Positions 1-8,259 of a stretch of 64,000 bases of DNA are shown here, in pieces. Below the pieces are notes generated by a model that did no database searches, was not told the origin of the DNA, and saw only the letters and a program-made list of their open reading frames with translations. The position numbers and the translations under genes are program-made. The first letter of the stretch is position 1; every line of letters starts with the position of its first letter. Source of the DNA: Acinetobacter defluvii (GTDB lineage Bacteria > Pseudomonadota > Gammaproteobacteria > Pseudomonadales > Moraxellaceae); NCBI RefSeq assembly GCF_001704615.3, contig NZ_CP029397.2, forward strand, positions 3,162,001 to 3,226,000, given 5' to 3'.

Positions 1-1
1 A

Positions 2-73
2 AGTTTCTATGAACAACTCGGTTATGAAGAGCTTGAAGTGATTTGTTTAGGGAAACGTCTGATTCAAGATTAG
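2..73 (+). CDS. C-terminal end of a GNAT-like acetyltransferase (partial)
   Basis: An open frame enters from the left edge and stops at TAG 71-73. The 23 visible residues read SFYEQLGYEELEVICLGKRL and then IQD. The F-Y-x-x-L-G-Y pattern is typical of the last strand of GNAT N-acetyltransferases, where the Tyr sits near CoA. The rest of the gene lies outside the window, so substrate and start cannot be judged. It converges with the methyltransferase gene 5 bases away. Confidence 0.55.
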   Translation, partial: SFYEQLGYEELEVICLGKRLIQD

Positions 74-78
74 CGTTT

Positions 79-852
79 TTAGAGAATGCCTAAAATTTTC
101 TTATTCTTTTTAGATGCCTTTGTTTGTAGATGACCTAAACGCAATAAAATTGGAAATTCGATCTTTAATTCGGTCTGTTGATGACTCAAACTTTCTGCTA
201 ACTCAACCAAAGGACTGGTTTGATTTTTATCTTGATAATGCTTTACTGCTGACCACGTTGATAAATATTTTAATAACTGTGCGGCATTCCACTCATACTG
301 CATTTTTAAGGGCGTTACAGGGATCTCATCGAAAGGAAAAGGAATCGTTGTATATTTCTCATCAATATAATGACGTTCAACATCCCAATAGGTTTTAAGC
401 GTTTTAAAATATAAGCTTTGAATCAACGAATTGATTGCGGCGTGTTCCACGTGAATCATGCCATAACCGATCACAGCAAACACACCATTCGGTTTTAATG
501 TTCGATAAACTTCTTGATAAAAAGCTTCAAAATCAAACCAATGAATCGCTTGAGCAACTGTAATCAAGTCAAAGCTATTTTCTGTAAATGCTGTTTTTTC
601 TGCCGTCTGCACTTGATAACTGACATTTTCAAAATAAGGAGCGAGTTGCAACTGATTAGCACTTATATCTGTTGCAACGATATGATCAAAGTAAGGAGCT
701 AACAATTGGGTAAATTGCCCTGACCCTGCCCCAACATCCCAAGCGAAATTTTTAGTAGCGACATGTTTAAGTATTTCTTGAAATACTTCTTGTGGGTAAC
801 TCGGTCTAGCCTGTTGATAAAGCTGACTCCCTGTCGAAAATAAATCTTTCAT
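79..852 (-). CDS. class I SAM-dependent methyltransferase
   Basis: This 257-residue protein has the seven-strand Rossmann methyltransferase layout. Motif I, WDVGAGSGQFTQLLAP, lies at about residues 38-53. An acidic residue ends strand 2 (VATDIS), and post-motif segments TVAQAIHWFD (about 100) and LKPNGVFAVIGYG (about 120) follow. The order matches the small-molecule methyltransferase group that includes yeast Tmt1-like proteins, but the substrate cannot be read from sequence. The start ATG at 850-852 has no strong ribosome site. It is monocistronic and ends 5 bases from the converging acetyltransferase frame. Cytosolic; the family call is firm, the specific role unknown. Confidence 0.85.
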   Translation of the reverse strand: MKDLFSTGSQLYQQARPSYPQEVFQEILKHVATKNFAWDVGAGSGQFTQLLAPYFDHIVATDISANQLQLAPYFENVSYQVQTAEKTAFTENSFDLITVAQAIHWFDFEAFYQEVYRTLKPNGVFAVIGYGMIHVEHAAINSLIQSLYFKTLKTYWDVERHYIDEKYTTIPFPFDEIPVTPLKMQYEWNAAQLLKYLSTWSAVKHYQDKNQTSPLVELAESLSHQQTELKIEFPILLRLGHLQTKASKKNKKILGIL

Positions 853-1016
853 TTTTTAAATTATGTAATGCGGTTCTCATTTATATTTACTAATATACCG
901 ATTATTACACTGGATACAAACTATTTTGTCTGACAATAAATTCGATTGTATAAGCTCTTCCGTTTCTCATCTATTAAAAACTTGAATACTAAAAAGCTAA
1001 TTAAAAATTAAAGATA

Positions 1017-1048
1017 AAATAAAAAAGCCTCAAATTAATATTTGAGGC
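1017..1048 (-). terminator. Intrinsic terminator of first tRNA-Phe
   Basis: A perfect 9-bp stem (GCCTCAAAT/ATTTGAGGC, 1027-1048) with loop TAAT is followed on the minus strand by a run of U (the A-run at 1019-1026). It lies 10 bases past the tRNA 3' end. Confidence 0.85.
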
Positions 1049-1058
1049 TTTTTAAATA

Positions 1059-1134
1059 TGGTGGCGAGACCCAGGATCGAACTGGGGACACACGGATTTT
1101 CAATCCGTTGCTCTACCGACTGAGCTATCACGCC
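1059..1134 (-). tRNA. tRNA-Phe (GAA), copy 1
   Basis: A 76-nt cloverleaf on the minus strand. The acceptor stem starts GGCGTGA and the 3' end has an encoded CCA (tgg at 1059-1061). The D-loop reads AGCTCAGTCGGTAGAGC, the anticodon arm is ACGGA-TTGAAAA-TCCGT with anticodon GAA, and the T-loop is GTTCGATCC. It is identical to the copy at 1275-1350. Confidence 0.97.
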
Positions 1135-1214
1135 GATGGGGTGTATTAAGCCGTATCTGAATAAATTAGTCAATATAAATCATTAATTTTTTATTCATTC
1201 GGGCATTTTTTACC

Positions 1215-1243
1215 CAAAAAAAATCTCTGATGGGATCAGAGAT
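1215..1243 (-). terminator. Intrinsic terminator of second tRNA-Phe
   Basis: A perfect 9-bp stem ATCTCTGAT/ATCAGAGAT (1223-1243) has loop GGG. An A-run at 1215-1222 reads as U-run on the minus strand. It separates the two tRNA-Phe genes, so each appears to be its own transcription unit or partly terminated. Confidence 0.8.
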
Positions 1244-1274
1244 TGAAATCGTAAAATACGGTTTTTTAAAAATA

Positions 1275-1350
1275 TGGTGGCGAGACCCAGGATCGAACTG
1301 GGGACACACGGATTTTCAATCCGTTGCTCTACCGACTGAGCTATCACGCC
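1275..1350 (-). tRNA. tRNA-Phe (GAA), copy 2
   Basis: A second 76-nt tRNA-Phe, the same base for base as copy 1, with encoded CCA and GAA anticodon. The flanks differ, so this is an old tandem duplication of the tRNA unit rather than an assembly echo. Confidence 0.97.
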
Positions 1351-1458
1351 AATGGGGCGTATTAAACAATTTAAAATAATGGTCGTCAAGTATTGAATAC
1401 ATAAAATATTTCAATAGTCTATTTTTACAGCAATGTGACTATTTTTTAGAACTTAAAC

Positions 1459-1485
1459 AATAAAAAGCAGCCTATATGGCTGCTT
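1459..1485 (-). terminator. Terminator of the PanZ-like gene
   Basis: Stem AAGCAGCC/GGCTGCTT (1465-1472 with 1478-1485), loop TATAT, followed on the minus strand by U residues (A-run 1462-1466). It sits 18 bases after the stop of the GNAT gene at 1504. Confidence 0.75.
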
Positions 1486-1503
1486 CGAGAATGAGCGCAG
1501 AAT

Positions 1504-1881
1504 TTAGAGCTTGTCTAAATGCGCTAAACAACGATGAATTGCACCACAGCCTGGCTCAAATTTCTTCACGCCTTTTTCTTCTTCCATACGACATACTTCT
1601 GCAACAAGTCGTTCTGCTACACCACGCCCACGGTTTGCTGGATGGACGACGATATTCTCTAAAGTCTTGCTTTCGCCTTGACCTGTTACCCAAATTGCAC
1701 CAATAATTTTTGTATTAAATTCTGCAACGTAAAGTAGGGTATACTGAGTTAGATTTTGCTCTAGTTGTTCTATCGCATCTTTACCATCGGCAAATTCTGG
1801 ACTGGTATCGTAAAGTCGCTCAATTTGATCACGAACTTCTTCAGAATCTAACGAAGTTTTAGGATGTACGTTTATAGGCAT
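1504..1881 (-). CDS. PanZ/PanM-like GNAT-family acetyl-CoA sensor
   Basis: A 125-residue single-domain GNAT protein. The central strand pair (LLYVAEFNTKIIGAIWV, about 50-66) leads into the acetyl-CoA pyrophosphate loop VVHPANRGRGVAERL (about 77-91). Its size and the opening of that loop (LENIVVHPANRGRGV) resemble PanZ (PanM), which binds acetyl-CoA and drives self-cleavage of aspartate decarboxylase PanD in pantothenate synthesis. The C-terminal tail is short (FEPGCGAIHRCLAHLDKL). The start ATG at 1879-1881 has GGAGGG upstream. It is divergent from hisB with about 100 bases between. The GNAT call is firm; the PanZ assignment is likely but would need alignment, since a generic acetyltransferase could look similar. 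Confidence 0.6.
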   Translation of the reverse strand: MPINVHPKTSLDSEEVRDQIERLYDTSPEFADGKDAIEQLEQNLTQYTLLYVAEFNTKIIGAIWVTGQGESKTLENIVVHPANRGRGVAERLVAEVCRMEEEKGVKKFEPGCGAIHRCLAHLDKL

Positions 1882-1984
1882 TGATTAACCCTCCTGAGCA
1901 ATCTAATATGCTGTCACTTTCGTCACAGCGAAACATCTTTTACATCAAACTTTTAATTTTTGACGTTTTTTGAGGAACGTGTCT

Positions 1985-2578
1985 ATGGCACAACGTATCA
2001 GTGAAGTGGTAAGAAACACCAACGAAACCAAAATTCGAGTTCGAGTGAATCTTGATGGTACAGGTCAAGGCACGCTCAATACAGGTGTTCCATTTTTAGA
2101 CCATATGATTGATCAAATCAAGCGTCATGGACTATTTGACATTGATATTCACTGTGATGGTGATGTAGAAATCGATGATCACCACACAGTAGAAGACTGT
2201 GGCATCACTTTAGGTCAAGCTTTTGCACAAGCATTAGGCGACAAGAAAGGTTTAAAACGCTATGGTCATTTTTATGCACCACTTGATGAGTCTTTAAGCC
2301 GTGTTGTTGTAGATTTGTCTGGTCGTCCAGGATTGTGGATGGATATTCCATTTACACGTGCACGCATCGGAACCTTTGATGTGGATTTATTCTCAGAATT
2401 TTTCCAAGGCTTTGTGAATCATGCACTGATGACGCTACACATTGATAATTTAAAAGGTAAGAATAGCCATCACCAAATTGAAAGTGTGTTTAAAGCATTT
2501 GCACGTGCATTGCGTATGGCATGTGAAGTTGATCCACGTGCTGAAGATAAAGTTGCGTCTACCAAAGGAACATTGTAA
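1985..2578 (+). CDS. hisB: Imidazoleglycerol-phosphate dehydratase
   Basis: HisB dehydrates imidazole glycerol phosphate to imidazole acetol phosphate, step six of histidine synthesis, as a Mn-containing 24-mer. The two metal-binding repeats are visible: [10 protein letters not shown] and [10 protein letters not shown], each with HHxxE, plus GVPFLDHM near the N-terminus. At 197 residues it is the single-function form, without the phosphatase domain found in enterics. I chose ATG 1985 because AGGA at 1973-1976 is well spaced for it; an in-frame TTG at 1970 would overlap that site. The stop shares bases with the hisH start (TAATG), indicating coupled translation. Confidence 0.97.
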   Translation: MAQRISEVVRNTNETKIRVRVNLDGTGQGTLNTGVPFLDHMIDQIKRHGLFDIDIHCDGDVEIDDHHTVEDCGITLGQAFAQALGDKKGLKRYGHFYAPLDESLSRVVVDLSGRPGLWMDIPFTRARIGTFDVDLFSEFFQGFVNHALMTLHIDNLKGKNSHHQIESVFKAFARALRMACEVDPRAEDKVASTKGTL

Positions 2579-3195
2579 TGACCCGTATTGCCCTTCTTGA
2601 CTATGGCATGGGAAATCTTCATTCAGCAGCCAAAGCACTTGAACATGTCGGTGCAACAGTTGATGTGACCAATGATCCTAAACTGATTGCGCAAGCGGAT
2701 AAAATCGTATTCCCTGGTGTGGGTGCAATGCGTGACTGCATGCAAGGGATGCGTGAAGCAGGGATTGATGAGGTTGTGCGTCATGCTGCTTTTAATAAGC
2801 CTGTTTTAGCGATTTGTGTCGGGATGCAGGCTCTACTTGAATCTTCTGAAGAAAATGGTGGCACTGAAGCACTCGGTATTTTTGAAGGTACAGTGAAACA
2901 CTTTCCCAACATTGACGGTATAAAAGTACCACATATGGGTTGGAATCAAGTACATCAAGCCGATCCAAGCCATCCGATGTGGAAAGACATTGAACAAGAT
3001 GCACGTTTTTATTTTGTGCATAGTTATTATGTTGAACCCAAAGATCAAAGTTTGGTTGCGGCAACTTGTGATTATGGTTTGCAATTTTGTACAGCAATTC
3101 ATAAAGAAAATTTGTTTGCAACGCAATTCCATCCTGAAAAAAGCCACACCGCAGGTCTACAATTGTTAAAAAACTTTGTGGAGTGGGACATTTAA
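2578..3195 (+). CDS. hisH: Imidazole glycerol phosphate synthase, glutaminase subunit
   Basis: HisH releases ammonia from glutamine and channels it to HisF for closure of the imidazole ring. This 205-residue class I glutamine amidotransferase shows [10 protein letters not shown] at the start, the nucleophile region [10 protein letters not shown] (Cys near 80), and the catalytic His-Glu pair in [10 protein letters not shown] (near 185). The start ATG overlaps the hisB stop by one base. The partner hisF lies about 7 kb downstream and hisA lies between, so the heterodimer genes are not adjacent. The hairpin GCAACTGAG/CTCAGTTGC at 3211-3242 follows but lacks a U-run. Confidence 0.97.
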   Translation: MTRIALLDYGMGNLHSAAKALEHVGATVDVTNDPKLIAQADKIVFPGVGAMRDCMQGMREAGIDEVVRHAAFNKPVLAICVGMQALLESSEENGGTEALGIFEGTVKHFPNIDGIKVPHMGWNQVHQADPSHPMWKDIEQDARFYFVHSYYVEPKDQSLVAATCDYGLQFCTAIHKENLFATQFHPEKSHTAGLQLLKNFVEWDI

Positions 3196-3377
3196 ACTGT
3201 TTTTCTGCGTGCAACTGAGTCCATCTGATACGGCTCAGTTGCGATCATTCAGCAATAAAAATTAAAACTTAATTTGATTTTCTATCTTTTTTGTTTATTA
3301 TTCAATCAAATTTAAAACATAACAGCATTTTAAATTTTAATAAATAGATGTTCTTTCCATTTCTTTGAGTAAATAAA

Positions 3378-3932
3378 ATGAATAATAATATTCAATCTAG
3401 CGACTCTGGTCTGAGTGCAAACGGACGCTTTGGGCGTTTATCCTATCTTGCATGGAATATGCTACTTGGATTCTTCTTGATGTTTTGTGGTGTGCTTGCT
3501 GCATTCATCGTACCGAATATGATGACAAGCCTATCATCAGGTGCAAGCCCATCTCTCGGCATTTTTATCCCAATCATTATCATTTATATCATTCTGATTT
3601 ATTTTACTTATATTTTTGCGATACGCCGTTTGCATGATTTGAATAAAACAGGTTGGCTTTCATTGGTATTTTTAATTCCATTGGTTGGGCTGTTTTTTTG
3701 GATTTATATTTCCTGTGCCAAAGGTGATGAAGGCGTGAATACGTATGGTGCGCCTCGTATAACGCGTGGTTGGGAAAAAGTTTTAGGTTGGATTTATGTG
3801 ATTATGATCCCGCTTAGTCTGGTTTTAACTGTTGCGGTTGCTATTCCTGCTTATCAAAGCTATGTCAAAAATGCACAAATGATGCAAATGCAGATGGAAC
3901 AAATGCAACAATCTTCTGAATATTCAGAATAA
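3378..3932 (+). CDS. DUF805 family inner-membrane protein
   Basis: A 184-residue protein with a short polar N-terminus, then NGRFGRLSYLAWN, the hallmark opening of DUF805 membrane proteins. Three clear helices follow (about 30-52, 60-82, 95-115) with the conserved RRLHDLNKTGWLSL loop between them. A fourth helix near 138-158 precedes a Met/Gln-rich tail (MMQMQMEQMQQ). The function of DUF805 proteins is unknown; some sit near stress or transport genes. It stands alone between hisH and a converging regulator gene, with a strong terminator after it. Confidence 0.85.
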   Translation: MNNNIQSSDSGLSANGRFGRLSYLAWNMLLGFFLMFCGVLAAFIVPNMMTSLSSGASPSLGIFIPIIIIYIILIYFTYIFAIRRLHDLNKTGWLSLVFLIPLVGLFFWIYISCAKGDEGVNTYGAPRITRGWEKVLGWIYVIMIPLSLVLTVAVAIPAYQSYVKNAQMMQMQMEQMQQSSEYSE

Positions 3933-3965
3933 TTTAAGCAAGTATTTTTTCTTTAAGGTAATACG

Positions 3966-3998
3966 AAATCAAGCCAATACATTTGGCTTGATTTTTTT
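3966..3998 (+). terminator. Terminator after the DUF805 gene
   Basis: A 12-bp perfect stem AAATCAAGCCAA/TTGGCTTGATTT (3966-3977, 3983-3994) with loop TACAT runs into seven T residues. Confidence 0.9.
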
Positions 3999-4143
3999 AT
4001 TTATATATTCATAAAACTGTTTCTTACTTTAATCGTCTTATATCTCTATTACTTATTATTATGTGGCTTTAATGGTGCATTTTTAAGCCTAATACCTTTA
4101 TAAATGAGGTATTCAAAAGATAATTATAAGCCCTATTTAGGGC

Positions 4144-4566
4144 TTATTTAGAATGCTCAGTTTGGGTTACAAATCCACCATCTATTGGCTCTACACTGAT
4201 TTTTATTTCAGCCTTTAGATTTAAAGCCGCATAACGATCTTTGATCTCAGTCATCAATTGTTCCATCGTTGCTTGACTTAAGTCTACCTGAGATGCCACA
4301 TCAGCCTTATTCACCATATCCGTTTGGTCTTGTTGGTTTTGTTGTTTCGACTCAGCATTCCAACGCTCAGTCATTCCTACTAAACGTGCAAGCTCAATCA
4401 AACTTTGTGCACTTGAGGGAGTTGAGTTTTGCAGCCATTTACTCATCGTCCCTTTAGAGGTTTCTAAAACATTAACAATATCGCTGGCTTTAATATTTTT
4501 ATCTTGAATTAATTGTTTTAAGCGTTTTGCGCCTTCAATCAAAAGATCATCATCTTTTTCAACCAT
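4144..4566 (-). CDS. Cro/C1-type helix-turn-helix regulator
   Basis: A 140-residue protein. Residues about 10-62 form a Cro/C1-like DNA-binding domain: RLKQLIQDKNIKASDIVNVL, then the recognition helix in SKGTMSKWLQ, then SAQSLIELARLVGM. The middle is Gln-rich (ESKQQNQQDQ), and the C-terminal part SQATMEQLMTEIKDRYAAL looks helical with no known ligand domain. The start ATG at 4566 has GGAG eight bases upstream. A 10-bp stem ATAAGCCCTA/TAGGGCTTAT (4126-4147) overlaps its stop. No partner gene is adjacent, so the target is unknown; autoregulation is only a guess. Confidence 0.8.
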   Translation of the reverse strand: MVEKDDDLLIEGAKRLKQLIQDKNIKASDIVNVLETSKGTMSKWLQNSTPSSAQSLIELARLVGMTERWNAESKQQNQQDQTDMVNKADVASQVDLSQATMEQLMTEIKDRYAALNLKAEIKISVEPIDGGFVTQTEHSK

Positions 4567-4991
4567 ATTATATGCTCCTTTATTTTCATCTCACAAAACT
4601 ATCACCTTTTAGCCAAGTTTGTTATCACAATACTATGAATTTTGAGTCTGCAAGAAATTCGTGGATCAGCTCATTCCAACTATGCCGACCAAGGAACAAA
4701 TTCATAATTTTCCTTATTTTCAAAATTTTCGGTTTTGATAGCGAGTCTAAATTAACTTTTAATAAAACTGACCCAAGCACAAATGTAATATGCTGCCGCC
4801 GATGCGTATGCGCCCATGTTAATTTTTGATGAATTATATCATTTAGATATATTGCCCGAATCTAGTGCAAGTATGGTATTAAAATTAGAAAATCAACCAA
4901 ACAAAAGCTAAAACTATTACTTAGAAAATGATCAAGACTTTGCTAAGATGAGCCACAATAAATTTTGATGAGATTAGGCAAGGAGCGAAAG
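4567..4991. other. Gene-poor 425-bp gap between regulator and hisA
   Basis: The gap carries the promoter region of hisA. A good ribosome site (AGGAG at 4979-4985) precedes hisA ATG 4993. A coding-like run at 4792-4911 (listed separately) is the only structure I can see. Confidence 0.5.
4792..4911 (+). pseudogene. Possible gene remnant, 39 codons
   Basis: This frame opens after TAA (4786-4788) and reads AAADAYAPMLIFDELYHLDI, then LPESSASMVLKLENQPNKS, to TAA at 4909-4911. The residue mix and codon use look like real protein, and there is no start codon with a ribosome site before the internal ATG. It may be the tail of a decayed gene or a very short peptide from the internal ATG. No family recognised. 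Confidence 0.35.
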
Positions 4992-4992
4992 C

Positions 4993-5724
4993 ATGCTGAT
5001 CATCCCTGCAATTGACCTGAAAGATGGTAAATGTGTTCGTTTAAAACAAGGGCGTATGGAAGACGATACCGTATTTTCTGACGATCCTGTGGCGACTGCA
5101 CAGCATTGGGTAAATGAAGGCGCACGTCGTTTGCATTTGGTTGATTTAAATGGTGCTTTCGCAGGTACACCCATTCATAAACCTGTGGTGGAAGCGATTG
5201 CTAAAGCACAGCCAGAGTTACCCATTCAAATCGGTGGTGGTATTCGTTCTCTTGAAACCATTGAGCATTATTTGGATGCGGGTGTCTCTTTTGTCATCAT
5301 TGGAACAAAAGCAGTAAAAGAGCCTGAATTTGTTGAAGAAGCGTGTAAGAAATTCGCAGGTCATATCATTGTTGGGATAGATGCCATGAATGGCATGGTG
5401 GCAACGGATGGTTGGGCAAATGTGACTGATGTCAAAGCCACTGATTTGGCGAAACGTTTTGCTGATGCAGGTGTTTCAAGCATTGTATATACTGACATCG
5501 CTCGTGATGGCATGATGCAAGGCGTGAACGTTGAGCAAACCGTCAATCTTGCCACTTATTCTGGTTTACCTGTCATTGCTTCAGGTGGTGTGACCAATCT
5601 TGATGATGTACGTAATCTTAAAGGTCAACCAGGGATTTTAGGTGCGATTACTGGTCGTGCCATTTATGAAGGCACTTTAAATCTGCGTGAAGCGCAGTTG
5701 TTATTGGATGAACAAGCCTTTTAA
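4993..5724 (+). CDS. hisA: ProFAR isomerase
   Basis: HisA interconverts the aminoaldose ProFAR to the aminoketose PRFAR by an Amadori rearrangement, just before the HisHF step. The 243-residue TIM barrel shows [16 protein letters not shown] at the N-terminus with the catalytic Asp near 8, phosphate-binding QIGGGIRS (about 79-86), the second acid in VGIDAMNG (Asp near 129) and a second phosphate loop [12 protein letters not shown] 4993 has AGGAG eight bases before it. Single gene with its own terminator, apart from hisBH upstream and hisF downstream. Confidence 0.97.
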   Translation: MLIIPAIDLKDGKCVRLKQGRMEDDTVFSDDPVATAQHWVNEGARRLHLVDLNGAFAGTPIHKPVVEAIAKAQPELPIQIGGGIRSLETIEHYLDAGVSFVIIGTKAVKEPEFVEEACKKFAGHIIVGIDAMNGMVATDGWANVTDVKATDLAKRFADAGVSSIVYTDIARDGMMQGVNVEQTVNLATYSGLPVIASGGVTNLDDVRNLKGQPGILGAITGRAIYEGTLNLREAQLLLDEQAF

Positions 5725-5736
5725 CTTTTGATTACG

Positions 5737-5763
5737 AAAAGAGGTCTAGATGACCTCTTTTTT
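5737..5763. terminator. Bidirectional terminator between hisA and the TPR gene
   Basis: Stem AAAAGAGGTC/GACCTCTTTT (5737-5746, 5752-5761), loop TAGAT, U-run on the plus strand and A-run giving U on the minus strand. It serves both convergent genes. Confidence 0.88.
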
Positions 5764-5771
5764 ATTGGCGA

Positions 5772-6559
5772 TTAAGCTGCCTTTTTACTCATTTCTTTCA
5801 AGGCTTTATCGACTTGCTTAAAAATTGGTTTGTGCAATTGACGGGAGTATTTGGTTCCTATCGTCCACTTTTTTTGCATGTCTGCACGAATTTGTTGTGC
5901 TAAATCTGCTTGATTGGTCTGAATCGCCCACAGTGCATATTCAGCTAAATGTTCAATATCTTGTGAACGTGTTGCAACTAAAAACTCCTGTTTTGCTGCA
6001 TCTTCTTGATTTAATTGATGGAAACCCAAAGCACGAATAAGTGCAATTTGTTCAACTTTATAATTTGGATCAATTTTCTTAATTTTACTTGTAACATCAA
6101 GGGCTTGTTCTATTTGAAAATCTTGTAAATACGCTGTAGCCAATTGCTGCAAAAATGCAGGATCATTCTCAACCAATGCATTATATTTCTGTTTCAAAAC
6201 TATAATTGCTTCATTCGCCTGATCTAGGCTAATCAAATATTCTGCATAACGTACAGCATTTTCAACACTCGGAATATTTTCATAACGCTCTTTTGCTTTA
6301 TTTAGTTCTCGATTCGGCTGTAAAATATGGATCGCCTTTTTACCCATTGCATTGGCTTGGTACGGCATACGTGATTGGGGTAAATAAACTGCAATGAAAT
6401 ATACTACACTGCCTAAAAATGGAAAAATAAATAAAATCCATAACCACAAAAAAGGTTGCCCACTACGTAGTGCATGAATCGCAAAAATACTGCAATCAGA
6501 ACATGAATTCCGATCCCAAAAATAGAAAAATATTGAAAATACCAAGCGAATGCTTCCAT
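5772..6559 (-). pseudogene. Frameshifted membrane protein with PLDc_N-like helices and TPR-type repeats
   Basis: The natural start is ATG 6557-6559. From it 24 codons read MEAFAWYFQYFSIFGIGIHV and LIAV, then the frame breaks in a run of five T (minus strand; A-run 6483-6487). One extra T would restore VFFAIHALRSGQPFLWLWIL and the whole downstream frame to TAA at 5772. That frame holds two N-terminal membrane helices of the phospholipase D nuclease N-terminal type, with W-I-L-F-I-F-P-F-L-G-S, then about 170 residues of helical TPR-like repeats (ALDVTSKIKKIDPNYKVEQI). Homologues of this layout are inner-membrane proteins of unknown role. Without correction the product is lost, unless translation starts inside. 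The cause may be real mutation, phase variation or a sequencing slip. Confidence 0.7.
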
Positions 6560-6715
6560 TTATTTATACCTCAATTTATTTTTTATACGTCATATTATTA
6601 GTCAGAGATTATACTGACTTTTTAAGACTTTCATGATTCTTTTTTACTCTCTAGTTTATCTGATTACGAAAAATAGCATGTTAGACTACAACCTTATTTA
6701 GTTCTTTACTTGACT

Positions 6716-7621
6716 ATGTTTAGCTCTCTCCTTTCCAACAAGACTCCACAACTGGCTTTAATTTTAATCACTGCTATTTGGGGTGGTAGTTTTATTACTG
6801 TGCAATATGGCTTAAATTTCAGTAGCCCAATTCTGTTTGTCGCTTTGCGTTTTGCCGCTGCCGCTCTTGCAGTAACAGCCTTGTCATGGAAATATTTAAA
6901 TAATTTTAAGCAAAAGGAAGTCTTTGCAGGCTTCTGCATTGGCATGGTGGTTGCCCTGGGTTATGGTTTGCAAACCATCGGCTTAAAAACCATCAGTAGC
7001 AGTGAGTCGGCATTTTTAACTGCGCTTTATGTCCCCTTAGTTCCTATTTTAATGTGGTTAATTTTCAAAAAAGCACCTCATGTCATGACATGGTTGGGTG
7101 TCCTCTTGGCATTTTTTGGTTTAGTGTTTTTAACAGGAAATGGTTTTGGTGTCATTCAACTGCATTTTGGACAAATCATTACCTTGCTTAGCTCAATTGC
7201 TATCGCTTTTGAAATCATTTTAATTGGTTATTTTGCAGGTCAAGTCAATGTACATCGTGTGACAGTGCTACAACTATTTTTTGCTTCGCTCGTATGTTTT
7301 CATATTGCGCCATTTATTGGTGAAACACAACTTCCAGCATTTCATTGGCAATTATTGATAGTGTTATGTGCTTTAGGCTGCGCCAGCGCAGGCATCCAAT
7401 TGGTGATGAACTGGGCACAACGGATGGTAAATCCATCGCAAGCTGCGATTATTTATGCAGGTGAACCTATGTGGGCGGCATTGTTTGGGCGTATCGCAGG
7501 TGAGCGACTACCAGTGTTGGCTTTACTGGGTGGGTTGCTGGTCGTTTTTGGCGTAATTGTGAGTGAGTGGCGACCCAAGTTTTTCAAGAAATCTAAACTT
7601 GAAAATAATCACTCTCCATAA
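6716..7621 (+). CDS. DMT-superfamily EamA transporter
   Basis: A 301-residue inner-membrane protein with about ten helices in two EamA repeats (about 12-140 and 150-285). Signature segments are LILITAIWGGSFITVQYGL in helix 1 and the second-repeat YAGEPMWAALFG with LGGLLVVFGVIVSEW in the last helix. Family members export amino acids or other small metabolites; the substrate is not evident. I favour ATG 6716 over the in-frame TTG 6710. The stop lies one base from the stop of the convergent monooxygenase-like gene. Confidence 0.85.
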   Translation: MFSSLLSNKTPQLALILITAIWGGSFITVQYGLNFSSPILFVALRFAAAALAVTALSWKYLNNFKQKEVFAGFCIGMVVALGYGLQTIGLKTISSSESAFLTALYVPLVPILMWLIFKKAPHVMTWLGVLLAFFGLVFLTGNGFGVIQLHFGQIITLLSSIAIAFEIILIGYFAGQVNVHRVTVLQLFFASLVCFHIAPFIGETQLPAFHWQLLIVLCALGCASAGIQLVMNWAQRMVNPSQAAIIYAGEPMWAALFGRIAGERLPVLALLGGLLVVFGVIVSEWRPKFFKKSKLENNHSP

Positions 7622-7622
7622 A

Positions 7623-7940
7623 TCATTGAGGTGGTTCTTTCTTCTTTAACAACATACACGGCTGATAATATTCAACCGTTGGCATCGGATCATAAAATGG
7701 ATGCAATAATGCTTTCCATTGTTGATATTCCGCTGACTTGCGAAAACCCTCGGTGTGGTCTTCAAGCTTGTCCCAAAATACCAGTAAAATATAACGATGC
7801 TCATCTTGAATATTTTTAATCAATTGCACTGCATTTAAACTAGACATTGGATAAATAAATTCCTGAGCGTGTTTAAATGCAGCTTCAAATGCCTGACTTT
7901 GCTCAGGCTTAATCTGTAAATGGACATGTTCGATAATCAT
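7623..7940 (-). CDS. ABM-family monooxygenase-like protein
   Basis: A 105-residue ferredoxin-like fold. MIIEHVHLQIKPEQSQAFEA, then ILLVFWDKLEDHTEGFRKS, and a C-terminal strand with PTVEYYQP match the antibiotic biosynthesis monooxygenase (ABM) pattern of a strand, an amphipathic helix carrying the aromatic ligand face, and a second strand. Such proteins dimerise; members range from heme- or quinone-acting monooxygenases to uncharacterised stress proteins. Which applies here cannot be told. Short intergenic distance to the opposing EamA gene. Cytosolic. Confidence 0.75.
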   Translation of the reverse strand: MIIEHVHLQIKPEQSQAFEAAFKHAQEFIYPMSSLNAVQLIKNIQDEHRYILLVFWDKLEDHTEGFRKSAEYQQWKALLHPFYDPMPTVEYYQPCMLLKKKEPPQ

Positions 7941-8259
7941 ACTTCTATCTTCTGTATTATTGGCTCAGATCACACCACAAGAATAAAATTATTAGATCTT
8001 TTTACATTTACAAAGAATCATCACTGAATTTAATATCGTGGGGCGACATGAATGTCGCCACCGTTGGGTGGAGGCTTCAGGAATGAACTTCTCACCCAAC
8101 AAAAGATTTTTGCTACCTTGCGGAATATACTCCTCATCTGTCGAAAGAGACATATCTCCTGTACAAATTAATCTAAATTTTTCAATATAATGTGCGGCTA
8201 TGCTAAACGAAGAGCAGAAACAACTTATTTATTCAAAATAATATTATGGTTTCAATACA
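7941..8259. other. 319-bp gene-free gap with two strong hairpins
   Basis: Two inverted repeats lie close together. GGCGACAT/ATGTCGCC (8042-8049, 8052-8059) is almost loop-less. GTTGGGTG/CACCCAAC (8063-8070, 8093-8100) encloses a 22-base loop. Neither is followed by a U-run, so they look like repeat or structural elements rather than terminators. I see no ORF of note. Confidence 0.5.

Noticed and set aside
2450..3214. Minus-strand frames of 68-140 codons opposite hisB and hisH
   Set aside because: Shadows of strongly conserved his genes.
7631..7819. Plus-strand frame of 62 codons over the ABM gene
   Set aside because: The minus-strand gene has the ferredoxin-like family pattern; this is its shadow.
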